A DNA stretch of 64,000 nucleotides, taken from assembly GCA_035041965.1 (NCBI GenBank), contig JAPYMA010000372.1:1-64000 (forward strand). Direction: 5' to 3'. Position numbers and translations under genes: made by a program. The stretch comes from Anisakis pegreffii (Eukaryota; Nematoda; Chromadorea; Rhabditida; Anisakidae). This document shows, in pieces, positions 42,001 through 59,198 of this stretch. How positions within the stretch are numbered: the first letter of the stretch is position 1; the number at the start of each line of letters is the position of its first letter. The notes under the pieces were generated by a model, which had not been told where the DNA came from, searched no databases, and saw nothing but the letters and a program-made list of their open reading frames with translations.

Positions 42001-45000
42001 TCCACTTCTGTTATTAAACAGTGCCCTTTTCGAGTAATTAGTCAGGCTCTTGAGAATTGTCATGTTGCGACGATTCACTTCAAATTCATATTGTCAACTG
42101 CAATGCTGCAGCAAAAAAAAATACTCATGGCGTCGAACGAAGACAAGTCATTGTCGAAAATTATCGTTCCTTTCAAATATCATTGGAAAATTCCTCATTT
42201 TTTACTGTATCTCTGGAAATTTGCGTTTTCTATTTGTTGCATCATCCATCTCATGTTGCGCACAACATGAAACGTATCAATTCCACAAATCCTCATTGCG
42301 CTCATGAATATGTTGATTATGAATGTTAGCAGTGGGAATGTGAACAATGTTCAATTTGTGTGATGTTTACAATGGCACATCAACACGACCGCAAGCATCC
42401 CTCTATAACATTTCGTTGTATTAATATTTCGTATTGATGCTATTCAATTCAACAACATCGTAAATTCATCTGCAATCAACGATGAGCAGAGCAGCCAGCT
42501 GTCAGCATGTTAAACATCAGCAGCAAGCAGCAAATCGAAATTTTCATTTCCAGACGCTTACACCACCAACACTCCACTCCCTTCCTATCGTTTCCGATTC
42601 TTTCGTCTCTCCTATATTTACTCTCGGAAAATTGTCGTCTTTATTGTTGTATCATAATCGTTTTTATGCCAACAATTTTTCATCAGCAACTCATACTTTA
42701 ACAGCACATACTCTCTGAACAAAATAAAACAACTGTGTTTCTGCAATTAAAAGTTTTTGACGACAATAGAAAAGTGTGTAAAAAAAACTCGAGAGATTGA
42801 GTGGAAGTTAAACTGGTATCTTTGCTGAAGTGAAAAGTAAACTGCCTCAATATTTTTTTTTTGAGTGAGTGACGTACACGAATGAATAATGGACTTGTTT
42901 TATATTGCTGTAATACGTACCCAGCAACAGCACACACCAATAATTATTCCGGCTGTTTTGGTACTGAATGTTTCAGTTACATTCACTATTCTCGTTCACA
43001 ACGCAACAACTAAGCAGTCAACTATTTTGAGCCTCAACACTTAATCTCACCATACTGAACTCATTTGTTTGTACCTTGAATCGATTGCCACAACGGTTCA
43101 ACCATGACCACTTCAAGATTAATTCTCATGCAATGCAACTGCTACTCATCCAACTCCTCTCAATAGCGTTTAATTGATGTTTCATGCATTGGCACATTCA
43201 ATTCATCATTCAGCAAGAAAAACGCATTAATTTTGAACTTGTTATTGCTCTACTCTCTACAGAACAGAACGATTCAGTGTTGAATTGTTCTATCGTTAAA
43301 TCACAAAATATCTCGTTGTGCTTCTCTGCATATGTATCGTTTTTGGTAAAGTTTACTATAGGAAAGTTTTACTTGGAAGGTGCCTCGTGAGGTTTTTTAC
43401 TTGCTCACAATCACCATAAGAGGTTGTTGACGTGCATGTCCAAAAATTTGATTACTTTCAGTTCAAAATTGATATAATCAAATGATTATATAGATGAGCG
43501 TATGATAATGTGATCGAGGTAACGTCGATAGTAATCAGGTCCTCCATTGAAAATGGAACGGAAACTAGCGTGGGCATTAACACATCTTTCAAAACTTTCC
43601 ATTGTATTCAAGAAACTTATTTCGAGAATCAAACAGGTTTCTTTATTTCTGGAAGAATCGCTTGGTTGCTACAAGGGTTGATATGATCGCATTTTGTTTC
43701 GTTCTATGAGTGCGTATCGTAGAACGTTGAAGAATGCGTCCCAAGGAAGTGGTTGCACAACGCATTCAGTTAAGCTAATTGACTGGCATTATCCTCGACA
43801 TTGTACATCTTCTTCCTCTAATATCCAATCCTCTGATTGTGAGCCCACTCGATGGAATAAAGAATGTTTGCATACTCATTAGTATTACATCTTCTAATCT
43901 CTTGCTTCCATTCCATTCTCGTTTTTCACTGTTCACCACAGAGTTATCACTAAAATAGTGTCAAAAAATTATTTCTTGTTGATTAAATGAGATTGCCAAT
44001 GCCTACTTTGGGATTTTTAGAGTATTGTTATTCTTCATATCGAATCATTCATTTCATTTATTGTTTGCATCTAAAATTTTCATCTCAACGAATGCTCATG
44101 CATATTTATTTTTAATGCAGTTTTCATCTCATTTTTTGAACATTCTGAATCATCATTTCATGTGATTTCTTCTGTGATCGTTTTATTCGTCAACATGAAT
44201 TGTTGATCGTTATCTTTATTGTGCACTTTGTTCATTCATTCTGTTTTTGTCATTTTGCAGTTTCATTTCATCTTCTATATTTGGAAACTCATCATATTAT
44301 GTCTTTTTAATGGTCTCTATTTTGCAGTTTGACGTTCCAAGCCATTTCAAACATTAACGCTTCAACACCATCATCAATTTTCAGGCCATCGATCACCGCC
44401 ACTAGTACGGTCTCCTCACCCAAATTCCGACCATCGCTTGTTCTTGGGAGACAACCGCCTCAAACCAGTCCTTCCGGAAATCTTGAACCGTTCACTGATC
44501 TGCAAGATAAGCAACCTGCAAAAGATGCAACGTTGACTCGCTCAATATCATCATTACCACAGCATCTCAGCAGTTCGTTATCAGTTTCATCCTCTCAATT
44601 ATATCCCAATAATCGACAAACTCAATCAGAATCTAAGCATTTCGTACCAGTTCACAGCTATACAGGTCTTGAATTGCCCACGATAACTGCAAAGGGTGTT
44701 CAACCGTTACTGACCTCCTTAAAATCCTTCAATTCACGCTATCCAGTCCGTCGTTACATATCAGGTGATCATCTTTATCGATGCACTTCTGAATTATCCC
44801 TTCAACCCTCACTGCCACTCACGTCGCCTGATTCCGTGCCTCACAACACATCGCCTTTCATTGGAGAAGCTTCTAATTCGAGCCATATTCCACTCAATAA
44901 TCAGCCATCGTTCGAACCTCGTTCATCATCTGGCAAATTCAACGCTAAAATTGTTGACGAATCCAGACCTGTCAAAATCGCTGTTGTTTCAACTTTTACA

Positions 45001-48000
45001 CAAGACGACGATTTTGACAGTGAGCAGTATTCAATACGGCTAGGCGGCTACTATCCTTCCCAGCCAAATCTCACTCAGCAACCCGAAAACGTTAATTTTG
45101 CCGAACCAACTCCGCACGACAGTGACGATAAGCCACAACAGCCTACTGCTTCCAAAGAAGAAGCCCGAGACGTTACTCCAAATAAAGTGACAGTTCAGCC
45201 GTCTTCATCCCCGTCTGCACCACCTCTGCCTTCATCACCTCCTCCAGTTGTTCTTTCAGGAGGTGTAACGAACAAAAAACTTATCTACAAGGAATCTGCT
45301 GCGATTAAAGCAATTACTACAAGTGCTAACGAAACTTTTACCATCACCACACCAAGTGATTCATTACCAGTATTGTCAGGAAGTAGCACCGTTAAAAAAC
45401 TACCGTATAAATTGTATCGAGCCGAACCATTTGTCTCTGTTGACGACGATTCGGCAGACGAACAATTGTATTCAGAAGCGGCGACGATTCCTTTGTCGCC
45501 ATCTGTTGAACCTACTCAGCTGAAATATAGTAGGTCATTTAGTGAAAGCTCTTATCAGCAACCATCATCATTTCGCTTCACTTCTTCTTCTGAAAGCACA
45601 GTCCCACCAACCCAGCACCTTTTCAAACCATCACAAAGTTTTGATTCCATAAGGACCTCACGTGATAGCAAAAATTTCAATGCATCACACCAGTGGGAAC
45701 TATCGAATGAAAATCGAGTCAAAAACGACGAACAAAACAGTCAAGAAAATTTATCCAAGCCACTGAATGCTTACAGTGACATCAGCAGTCGTTTCAAAAG
45801 TGCGACACGTTTCTTCGAGAGAAAAATAAGTGAAAGTGATTCTGTTAATACCGTTCAATCACCACGTCGAACTGATCGTCGTCGTTCATTTCTAGCAGTA
45901 TCTTTATCTAACGCCTCATCACCAACCGATATGCCTTCAATTAACGGCGATTCTTCACCAACGCTCGGAATCGTCAACCAAAAATTTTTTGCTGAAGACG
46001 GTGCTGGTTGCGCCCAATGGAATCCGAAACTTCTTATCAATAAACTTTACGAGGTATTACTCTCATGAGACGTTGCTTTTTCTTACGATATCTCATCGTT
46101 ATTTCCATTGTTATAACATTTACTTATTGCAAGTAATCTTAATAATACACTGTTATTAAGAGATCTGTACACTGCTAAAGAAGTAAAATGTTGATTGCAG
46201 GTCAGCTATAATCCTCGGAAAGAATCAAAGCTGAACCGTTTCACAAATATGGAAGGACATTTGGATGTGCCTGTAGATGATCAAAACCAGGTTGTTGAAT
46301 TGCAAAAGTCATGGACACAAAAATATTTCAGAACACGCGATGGTCGTTTGCAGTGGTTTGTGGTTCGTGATCGCATTTATTCATTTTATGGTACAACAAC
46401 GTTCTTGCAGTTTAACTGTCTTTCATAACTAATTTCATCGTTCATTCATCCATAATTCATCTTTGCTTTTGATTCGATCGATATTCTGTCGCTTGAATTT
46501 TGAATGATCCGGATTTTCGCTGATTAAACAAGGATTTTAGATTTTGAAGTCATTGAGTCATTTTATCAATGCGCTTTCAATTGTTAACTCAGAATGATTT
46601 CAGTCCCATTTCGCTGATGATACACCAGTGGGTGAGGTATTATTATCAGGATGTGAAGTGGATGCGAATCGTGACGAAGGGACACTGTCGATTCATGGCG
46701 GAAGAGATCATGTCAAAATGATTGTTAGGTGTGTTTCGAATCATTCTTGCAACAAACAATGCTTGAATCATGCGTTGCACTCTTCACAATGAGTTTCATT
46801 TCAGAGTGCCACCAACATCGAATCTGTTTGATAAATGGCGAAAGGCGATAACGAGTCATTCAGCCTCATCATATCTCGACTCATTCGTTCATCCCGTATA
46901 TCCACCATTACCTCACATCACTGAGGTAGCCTTTTCGTTCTGCTCTACGTGTCAATCTGCACTGCTTTCATTGAACAGTTCGAATTTCATTCGTTGCAGA
47001 AGATCGCGATAATTGAGTTGGGTTCGTGTTCAATCCGTGCTGGTGTGCTCACAATGGAACCGTCTTTACCGCAAACCTTCTTCCCGAACATAGCTCTAAA
47101 GAAGGAAGATAACTCTGGAATCGTCGTAGGCGCTGATGCTCTTATTCCCGAGGTATCGTCTTGTCTGCCTATTGGTTCTTTCATTCATTTGCCTTAATGA
47201 GGCAATTAAATGAAAAATTACAGAGCAGATGCGTTATACTTTCGTGAAAAGTGACCGACATATTATTTGGATTGTTTTAGAATCGGCAAAATGGTGAATT
47301 GATACGACCGATCACAGCACCAGATCCGACCCTCGAACGGTATACGGTCGATAAAGCTGCGTTGAAAGCGTGCTTCGAGAAGTGCGTTGCCGACCTTGGA
47401 ATTGATCCTCGCAGATATCGGGTATGTCTATTGCACAGCTTCTTAAATATGAATGCAACCCTCACGGAAGTGACTTGCTTACTAGCTGATCTGTGACATA
47501 TGTAATGATAGCAATAATAAAATAAGGATATAATGATGATCATAAAAATGGTAAATGGAACAAGACATAATCAAAAACGAGAATTAAATCAAATAGTGAA
47601 TATTGATTCCGTTCCGAGACGTTGCTTTTGTATTTCAGGTACTGCTCGCAATTCCACAAAGCATTCCAACCGTACTTATCGCAGACATCCTCAAAATCGT
47701 TTTGGAAGAGCTTCAGTTCTCGGTAACTTTATTGATTGTTCCAAAATAAAACAAAGCAAAACGAGATAAGAATTCTGCTTCATTTCAAGCAAAAAATCAA
47801 CTATTTTTGTTTAGTTATTCGAATAATTCGAATTCACAATAATTTCTCAACTGCTCGTTTTATAGATAATGTTTTGATGGTTCCATTGAAAGATACTAGA
47901 ATCACAACTATTATAATATATTGTGATAATTAATTTCATTCGTATTTGAATGGCGAAAATGATGAATCTTATCGTATTTGGATGAGAAACGATGAACGTT

Positions 48001-49623
48001 TATTTCCGAAGTGTGATTCAGCTGAAGAACTCTTTTAAGGGTGTTGCAATATCAAGACAACCGAGTTTAATTCTGTACTCTTATGATGTTTCAACGGGTG
48101 TCGTTGTTGATATTGGCGACCGTCTAAATATTGTTCCTGTTATTGACGGTATACCATCGACAAATTCCCTTCGTTTTGAAATTAATTTTATCAGTTGCAA
48201 CAAAATAAACATTCTTAGTTGAATTCACAATAGCGTTTGATTTCGTTCTAACGGAGAATGTAACAATGATTGATCATCAATATTTCTGCTGATTTTGTGG
48301 TGAACTGAAGAGATTGCATAAAATATTGATATTGTATTGCTGTTGTCGCTAGTATTATTATCAGTTGTTCTATCTTATATTGTTGTTTGTTTGCTCTAAG
48401 AAAATATAGGCGTCATAAAGTAGTGTGTGGCTCAGGATATGTGGTCGAAAGCGCGATTGTTTCACTGCCTTATGGTGCGTTGCAAATAACGGACGCATTG
48501 CACGCGAAACTCGCCGGAACTAACAAAGGAGTATGCACGTACAAATCACCAGTTGAAAGACTTATCCTCAGATACATCATGGAACAGGTTCGTATGAACT
48601 CATCAAATAAGTATTATTTCATTGCATTGTAGTTCTGTTGATTCATACAGTAAATGATTAAGTAATTTCGCATGAAATAAATTCACTTAGCAACTCATAT
48701 TATACACTGCCAAACGTCAACCTAGAATTTAAAATGATCCAATTCGAACAAACAGGCTTGTTATGTGTCTACGTCGTTCAATGAAGATGTGCAAAAGTAC
48801 AAGAACCACAAACATGTTGATATGGTTGTCGCGTTGGATGAGTTCGAACCAACTGCTGAAATGACAACTACTTGCATGGTTCCTTCTTTTCTTTTGCTAA
48901 TTTCAAGTATGGCAATTTTCTCTTCGAACTTTATTGTCAACTGGCAATTCCCTTTTCACGAAGATCTGAAGAATATGTACTGAAATTTAGAACATTGCTG
49001 TTGTAGGTTGATTCGGCACGCTTCACAGCTCCTGAAGGTTTATTCCAACCGAAACGATGGGGTCTCGATATTAAAGCACTACATCAGCTGGTCTTCGAAG
49101 CCGTGCAGATGGCACCAATCGATAGCAGAAAAACGTTGCTCAGGTTTCGATATCTTCAGTTAGAAACTGCGATTAGAAACCTTTTCTTGTCATAACTTGG
49201 TCTATAAAATGATCAATAATTTGACATGATTGAATTCGTTTTTTAATCGTAAAATTACAGAAACATCTATCTGGCTGGTGGTGCTTCATTACTTCCTGGC
49301 CTAGCGGAACGTCTTGAGGTCGAATTGAGCACACTTGCAGCACCCACCATTCACGTACAGGTAAGTCTGAACTTAATTGAAATGGATTCCAATGAATGTG
49401 TTAAAGTTTCATACACTCGAACTTTTTTCTCACCAGTTGTTTTTCCTCGATATCAGCAAACCAGTGATTTTCAAACATTCAGGTACATGTTTCACCATGG
49501 CGTTATAACGCCGCTTATTTGGGTGCACAAGTAATTGCTTCAAGTACACAGTTCGAATCGACTTGCGTGACTTTGGAGAATCTTGATGAATTTATTGAAC
49601 AACTAAACAGTGCAGCTTTTTGA
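36071..49623 (+). CDS. PH domain plus divergent actin-like domain protein
   Basis: Exons: 36071-36236, 36768-36909, 37896-38032, 38207-38880, 44328-46053, 46201-46362, 46604-46728, 46805-46925, 47000-47152, 47281-47421, 47639-47722, 48022-48148, 48436-48587, 48756-48878, 49007-49143, 49261-49360, 49483-49623. The 36909/37896 junction is out of phase, so a small exon may be missing (a candidate lies near 37724). The first part is disordered, charged and Ser/Pro-rich, with a proline cluster (SAPPLPSSPPPVV, about 45212-45250). A PH domain follows, from MEGHLDVPV to the C-terminal helix LFDKWRKAI with its Trp. It runs directly into a complete actin fold of about 390 residues: IIELGSCSIRAGV (phosphate 1), GVVVDIGDRLNIVPVIDGY (phosphate 2) and IYLAGGASLLPGLAERL (adenosine motif). 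It is not ordinary actin: key nucleotide-site residues are changed. The function is unknown; a membrane-associated cytoskeletal or scaffold role is inference. I recall no named family with this architecture. Confidence 0.85.
38881..44327 (+). other. Probable 5.4 kb intron of the PH/actin-like gene
   Basis: The flanking exons agree in phase (38880 phase 2, 44328 supplies one base), which supports one long intron. Small open frames at 42482-42718 and 43694-43882 could be alternative exons or internal promoters' first exons, but nothing confirms them. A short ATG/GAT-rich microsatellite lies near 38980-39010. Confidence 0.6.
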
Positions 49624-52940
<3,317 letters not shown>

Positions 52941-53095
52941 ATAATTGTCACTCACCAAGTGCCAATGAATGTCCCTGCTTACAGTCTCGTCTTAAAGTGC
53001 ACTTTAGAACGAGTTGTACTTTGCATAGTATCTTCATTTTACACTTCCAATTTTATAAGTGTATTTACGCATTATTTTTCATTTGTTATTCTCAA

Positions 53096-53101
53096 AATAA
53101 A
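53096..53101 (+). terminator. Polyadenylation signal AATAAA for ZNF330
   Basis: A canonical AATAAA lies about 155 bases past the ZNF330 stop codon, a normal distance for a nematode 3' end. No other signal in this interval is better placed. Confidence 0.5.
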
Positions 53102-55335
53102 ATATTAGTTTCAAATGGAACATCTGATTTGTTTCTTCGTAACATCCGAATGCAGATGACATTTCAAAAGAAATTGGTGTGTTTGTGTGCGTCTATTTGT
53201 CACTTCATAAGTTGTTCATTTCATTGAGTAAGCCAAAGTATAATACTTTAGTGTGCAGGGGAGTTACGAGGATGATGATCGCGCAATCATATTCGCTTCT
53301 AGGAGGCTGTACAGTGTGGCGTCCAGCCTATTCCGTTCAATTGCACCTTTCAGTTTACTCTTATTTTCTCGCCGCACTATTTATAGTTAGTCAATATCTC
53401 ATTCTTTTTATATCCTCTCTAGGCAGCGTTTTGTTCTTTTCAATAAAGTCTCTCCCGTTCCTCTCATTCTGTCACATGAATCCAATTGCAATTTGCACTG
53501 ATCCGTCCAAAGGTTTTTTGTATGGCTGTCAGCGACGTGTACTGTTGCTGAGGTGAAACACAAACGAAGAGAGTGAATGTACTTGAAAGGATGCTGCAAC
53601 AGCATGTGGTGATAGTCACCAGGCGCCCGGATGATGAAAAGGTACCCACCCGCCCCTAAACGATTACTGCCAGTCTCAGTTGGTTGGCTCACGCGCTGTT
53701 CGGTTAAGTACGACTGAAATGAATGTTTATGTTGTTTTGTATATAAACATATAAAAAATATATGAAAGTAATTCTAAAAGCATTCGATAATCGATGAGTC
53801 TCGCTTTCATATTTAGTTACTCTGCAAACGGCAAAAGCATCAAATGAAAATTATTTTACGATTGGCAACATGACAATTTCCATTGCTTATTGACGACTTA
53901 TGCATGATTGCTCTTTTCACCACTACCAATTCCATTTCAGAAATTCATTCTTCCATTCTCACAATGCTCTATCTTTCATCTATCGATCCGTACATCAGCC
54001 GACTCATTCGAAATCGCTCCGTATCGCCGCATACACTTTCTTTTTTTTTTGCGAATTCAACCGTTCCATGTTCACCTCGACTCTAGCGGGCTTTATTGTC
54101 TTGTATTTGTATCCAAGATAATTTTAAAGTAATTTCATGATGTACGCAAAAGTTTTTAGCACAAATAACTAACCAACTATTTGGAATAGTTTCTCCTCTC
54201 ATAAGATCCATTGACACTTTCGAAATGATTCAGCAGTTGTTTGAAATGCGGAGAGATAGATGCCTGCGGTAATTTTATCGAATGCTGTGCATTCATTGTT
54301 TACCAAAACGAAACGAATCGTTATCTAAGCGAGCGATTCCTACTTAAAAATCGCTTTGCACAGCGTTGAATATAGTCGTCGGCAATTCACACGACAAACG
54401 CCGTATGGTTCTTTGCGTAGCAATTTCCTGAAGCAATCCATGCAACAACTAAAGTGTTTGTACGCATAGTTATAATGCTTACATTCACATTTGGGCGCAC
54501 TTTAATTTCGACTGTTTTCGAAATCGTGGAATGAAAACAAAAAAAATGACTTCGATGTACCGGCGATGACAAGTTTGGTTTTACGGTTGTATAACACAAA
54601 TATTAATCCTCAAGAATGCTCAAAACAAACAAATGCATTAAATCAACAACAGTGGTAAACTGTTGTGTACTCTATGTATGTGGAATTTATGAATGAAATC
54701 GAGTGTATCGACACTTCAAAAGAATGCTAGCAACTGAGCACATTTTTTTGTGTCCTTTTATCGTTCTTATCGTTGTTTTTGATTACAGGCGAAATGTATC
54801 CGTACAATAGTTACTTCGGAGGTTCTTATTGTGATTCGTAAAAATGCATTACTTGTTATTCGTTTATTCGATTGGTTTGCCGTAATCTTATGATCACAAA
54901 AATAAAAAGTGCAAAAAGTTTAAACATTTGTGTACGTGTGGAGAATTGAAAATAATTTGATTCATGTGATTGATAATAAGAATCGTGGTGTTAAACCAAA
55001 GTATAAATATGTTAATCGTAACGAAAGATATAATCGGTAAGAATCATGCAGTCATCAACAGTCAGATGTTGTTCGTTTATTGTGCTCATTTCTATGCATC
55101 TTATCGATAGAAACTACAACGATTGCCCACTTTGTTTTGAATTTTTTCGCTGCATCCCATTCAAATCATGGAGATTCCAAGATAGCTATGGCGAGATGTT
55201 GAGTGCGAGTGGAATATAAGACTGGCTGGTCGTTGCGACTGCGCCAGAGGCATCTTTTGCCTTCTCCGTTACCAGCTTATTCAGATCTACTGCTATTCAT
55301 CAACTCATCATCTGTTCAAAGGAACATTCGGTAAA
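53102..55335. other. Intergenic DNA, nothing recognised
   Basis: Several overlapping short frames (53179-53556, 53408-53692 minus, 53883-54132) have low-complexity, hydrophobic or mutually antisense translations. No splice-compatible exon, RNA gene or repeat is evident. The right end should contain the promoter of the CHK-like gene. Confidence 0.45.
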
Positions 55336-58300
55336 ATGGACAAAGGACTCGGCATATTTGGTACCACAGTGACCATATCCTTTTTACAACGTAAACTTCG
55401 TTCAGTCTTCCATACAAGATGTTCATTTGGACCAAATTTCTCTATTCAACGCATCGGATGCAAACAAGTTAGTAAACCGTTTCGGTTGTCCATTTTAGCC
55501 CAACGAGATAACGGACGATTCGAGAATCATTGTTCAATCCATTATTGAAACTTTCAACACATTTAGACGGTGTTCGTAAAATCTGAATACCAATTAGATT
55601 TATGAATTGTTCATCCATTGTTTGCTTGTAGGGCTTCTTATCGGTGACCGTACGTCTTCAGTTCGACTGGCAGGGTGCAAGCAGTGATCAACTGCCGTCA
55701 AGCCTTGTTCTTAAAATACCATCCACGGAGATTCTAGCGAAAAATATTCGATACACAACACTCGAAGAGCTGCAAGAACAACGTGATCGTTTAGAGGTGA
55801 TTTTGAAAGTGGTACGTTCGATGATTCTTGGATACTGACATTATTGATATCAGACTTTATAGGCATACAGCACATTAGCCATCAACAAATTCATCAGCAA
55901 AGGTTGAAAGTACATAAAATCCACTGCTCTCTATATTAAAATCGTGTTTTGTTCACAATTCAAAAACAATTTTCAAAAAATAGAGAAGCGTCTACTAGTA
56001 GCTACTATAGTGACTTTAATATGTGATTATAAATGGTTCGTAGTTTCAACAAACCATTTCAATATCATCTTGAGATGTTCGTGCGATAAATACGAAATGT
56101 TCTCTGCTTTTGGCTTGCAATTGCTCCTCCGTGTATGTGTATCACCCACTAGTCAAGAGTGCAACTGATTCAGTGTGTTTCTGCGCGTTGAAATATTCGA
56201 TTTTTCGATGATGAAATGATGTGCACAACAACTTTATTTATCAATTCTGCTATCCATACAACCAACCAGATGTAAACTGACATCATAAATCTAACAATAA
56301 TCAAGTGCAATGCCACTCAAACTGTTTCTCATAGACAATAACGATCGTTACATATCACAGTAAAAATTTTCGTTGATTAAATGGCATCTTATAGATAGTG
56401 TGTATTAAAGGGTTTTGGAAAGCATCTGGAAATAGTTTGAATAAAGTTATTTAAATGAAGTTTGAATGAAGTTGTCATCTTCAACGAAACAACTGCGCCG
56501 CATTATCCATTCTTCTTATAGGGACACGCATCTGAAACAGCATTTTATCAGTTGGCACGTGGTGATGCGCATTTGATGGGTGTTTCAGTTCCGAGTTGTT
56601 ATTACGCACAGCATTTTCGACGCTCAGGCTCACAGTCCGGTCTTTTGTTGTTTGACGATCTGTGTGATGTGGCCGCCGTTAAACCACTCTACAACGGCCT
56701 CTCACCGAGAGCACTCAGAGCCGTAAGCGATTCCCATTTATTGATAATGAGTAGTTATCTCTGCTTTATTGATCGCTTTTAGTTGTCAGCATTTGATGAA
56801 CTCATCGCTAATAAATGCTGTTCAAATGACCGACTATGCATTGAAATTATTCGAGTTTGTTGTCTTTCTACAGTTGATGTCTTCTTTTCTTTTGGTCGTT
56901 GGTTTCGTTTCATTTTGGGTATATGTGCAAATCAGATGAGTTCGATTCAACCTATCATTGCATAAGCAGATGTCATCAGAAGCGACCGACGGATTTATCG
57001 TTGATTGGTTAAAGAGTTGATGTGCGCGAACCTGACTTGTTGATGCTTTCATTTATGTCGAATCTGATTAAGCATGAGTTTGTTTATATCATTATACAGT
57101 TTCCATTATATCAACTTATTCCACACTCACTCACTGCCTTCATTGTAATGCTTTCTTTTGAGTGTATCTGATTTGAGTGTCGCTATGTACACACTTATTC
57201 GATTCTTTTGATCTTCGTTTCATCACGAGCGATGATTAACTTTTCGTTGTATGAATATGCTCGAAACAGCATTTATTTCAGGTTTTCGAACAACTCGCAA
57301 ATCTTCACGCTTATTCGCTCACAAACTGGACGTGGCATGTTGGAGCGGATAAGATTCTACGGTCTGTCATTGGTCACTTGATAGTCACTCAATCTTCCTA
57401 GCAAAAATTAACATTTTTGTTTCGTAAGCTTTTGCTAAGAAGATTCTGTGTCATAAGAAGACGACCTCCACCTCTCTTTCGAAAGGCATGTAATGATAGT
57501 TTTCTTCGCGAACCGAATATTAAAAGTAGTGATTTTCGAGAATATCGCAATGACAGATGTTTGCATCTGGACCTGATTTCGTTCTTTCTTCTGCTTAATT
57601 TTTCGGGATCTCTATTTCCATTTTGGGTAAAGGTGTATCAGAGCCACCACGCAGCAAAATCCCGTTCCGAGTGAGTAAATGCTATCGAATGAAAGGTAGG
57701 AATAGACGAGAATGGTTGGTCACAGTCATGCGCAGAAAGTGCTTTTGGACACAACGAGAATTTTTTTTTTCAAAAAATTAAACAGACCCGAGAAGGAGTG
57801 ATGTTTGGCGGAAGGAAAAATGAATGTCTGCTGCGATTGGTGTTAGCTTCCGAACGAACGCTGGTTTGTTGTACGTGGATTTTTAATCGGGTGTTTAATG
57901 GTGTACGCTGACATTGAGGAAGTTGTGGCTTGATTTTGGAGGATTGAAGTAGTGTGGCGAACGCCAACGAATAATTGCAGCTCAACATTCCTGGAGGTGC
58001 AAAGTGCATACCCATTGATAACACGGCAGAGGATTTATCGAACAATCGCAAGTTTACAACAAGATTTTGGTAATTATTTTCTTGTTGACAATGGTACAGC
58101 ATCATTACTGGAGCAACTTGCTGCAGCAGTTGAAGATCAGGTTTTGTTGTCATCATCATCATTTCAGTGTCCAGATTCCGTTCACTTCATTCAAACGGTT
58201 TTGGGGAAAGCAGCTAATCATGACCGTCATTACCTCAAATCACTGCGTTTCTTTCACTGCGTAGTCCGTTCAATGCATTTGCTTTTCAGTTGAGTTTCCA

Positions 58301-59198
58301 AAATGGTCAGCTTGTGCATAAAGAATTGAAAATGATGTCAGTGTTAACCCACGGTGATCTTTGGACAAATAATATTCTTTGGAGAAAAGTACCTGATTGT
58401 TGTGACGGCGAAACATTCGATGAAATAGTGGCAATCATTGATTGGCAGGTGAAAAGGCTCTTTGATCTATTAATAGGTATCATTCAGTAGTTATTGAGGT
58501 TGATATCATGGATTGCGTTTTCAGAATGCACACGCGGGCAATGTAGCCGAGGATTTCGTTCGTCTTCTGGGCAGTTCAGTTGATCCAGATGTTCGTCGAG
58601 GACAGCTGGATCACTTATTGCTATTCTATCATCAATGTTTACTGGCAAAACTTCGGGAAAGAAATATTCATCAGATACCGTTTACGGTTGAGCAGATCAA
58701 ACACGCTTATGAGAGACTTTTCGGCCAGGTTCGTGGAATGTTTATGGTCCGATATTGGCTGATATAATTGTTAACGTTACGATCCTGTCTACTTCAGCTT
58801 TTTGTCGTTTACCTTCCATATCAAAGACGTTGAAGGTTAGAGTACGAGACGGATGCAGTTTAAAAAATTTGAAGGGGCTTCTTATAATGTTACCATCGCT
58901 GAGTGGACATGCCGATGAAGGGAATGGTCTGCTTGGTGAAGAACACGTTCACGAAAGACAACAGCGTATTCTTTACAGGTAAATGAATAATTTCGAATGC
59001 ATTTGCACATTAATTGTTAGCGATCTTGAATGAAATAGAGATATCACGTCGATATCAAAGTTGAGATATCACGTCAATATTCCAATCATCAACCTCAGCG
59101 ATAACGTCAGTGATGTATTGAGGTGTCGATGTTTGATCGAAGACTTCCTCATATACAAGCATAAATTACAAGAGGAACAGAACGCGAGCACTGTTTAG
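55336..59198 (+). CDS. CHK/DUF1679 kinase-like protein (EcKinase-related)
   Basis: Nine exons: 55336-55467, 55632-55796, 56522-56722, 57282-57361, 57981-58140, 58290-58448, 58525-58728, about 58875-58978 and 59123-59198, giving about 426 residues, typical for the family. The N-terminal FGTTVTISFLQ and CSFGPNFSIQRIG match the nematode DUF1679 start. LVLKIPS supplies the N-lobe Lys. SETAFYQ and VPSCYYAQ follow. The catalytic loop is THGDLWTNNILW (Brenner-type HGDxWxxN), and the DFG-equivalent is AIIDWQ. Relatives are choline-kinase-like folds linked to small-molecule or xenobiotic phosphorylation and, in insects, ecdysteroid 22-kinase; the substrate here is unknown. Exon 8 is the weak point: another acceptor at 58798 reads LFVVYLPYQ but then stops. 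All active-site motifs are present, so it is probably an active kinase. Confidence 0.92.

Noticed and set aside
47277..47543. Minus-strand frame over the actin-like exons
   Set aside because: Shadow of the plus-strand actin-like exon at 47281-47421.
53408..53692. Minus-strand frame and overlapping frames in both directions
   Set aside because: Mutually overlapping, no domain, no splice signals.
57770..58162. 130-codon minus-strand frame
   Set aside because: It is antisense to an exon of the CHK kinase-like gene whose frame and phase are well supported.
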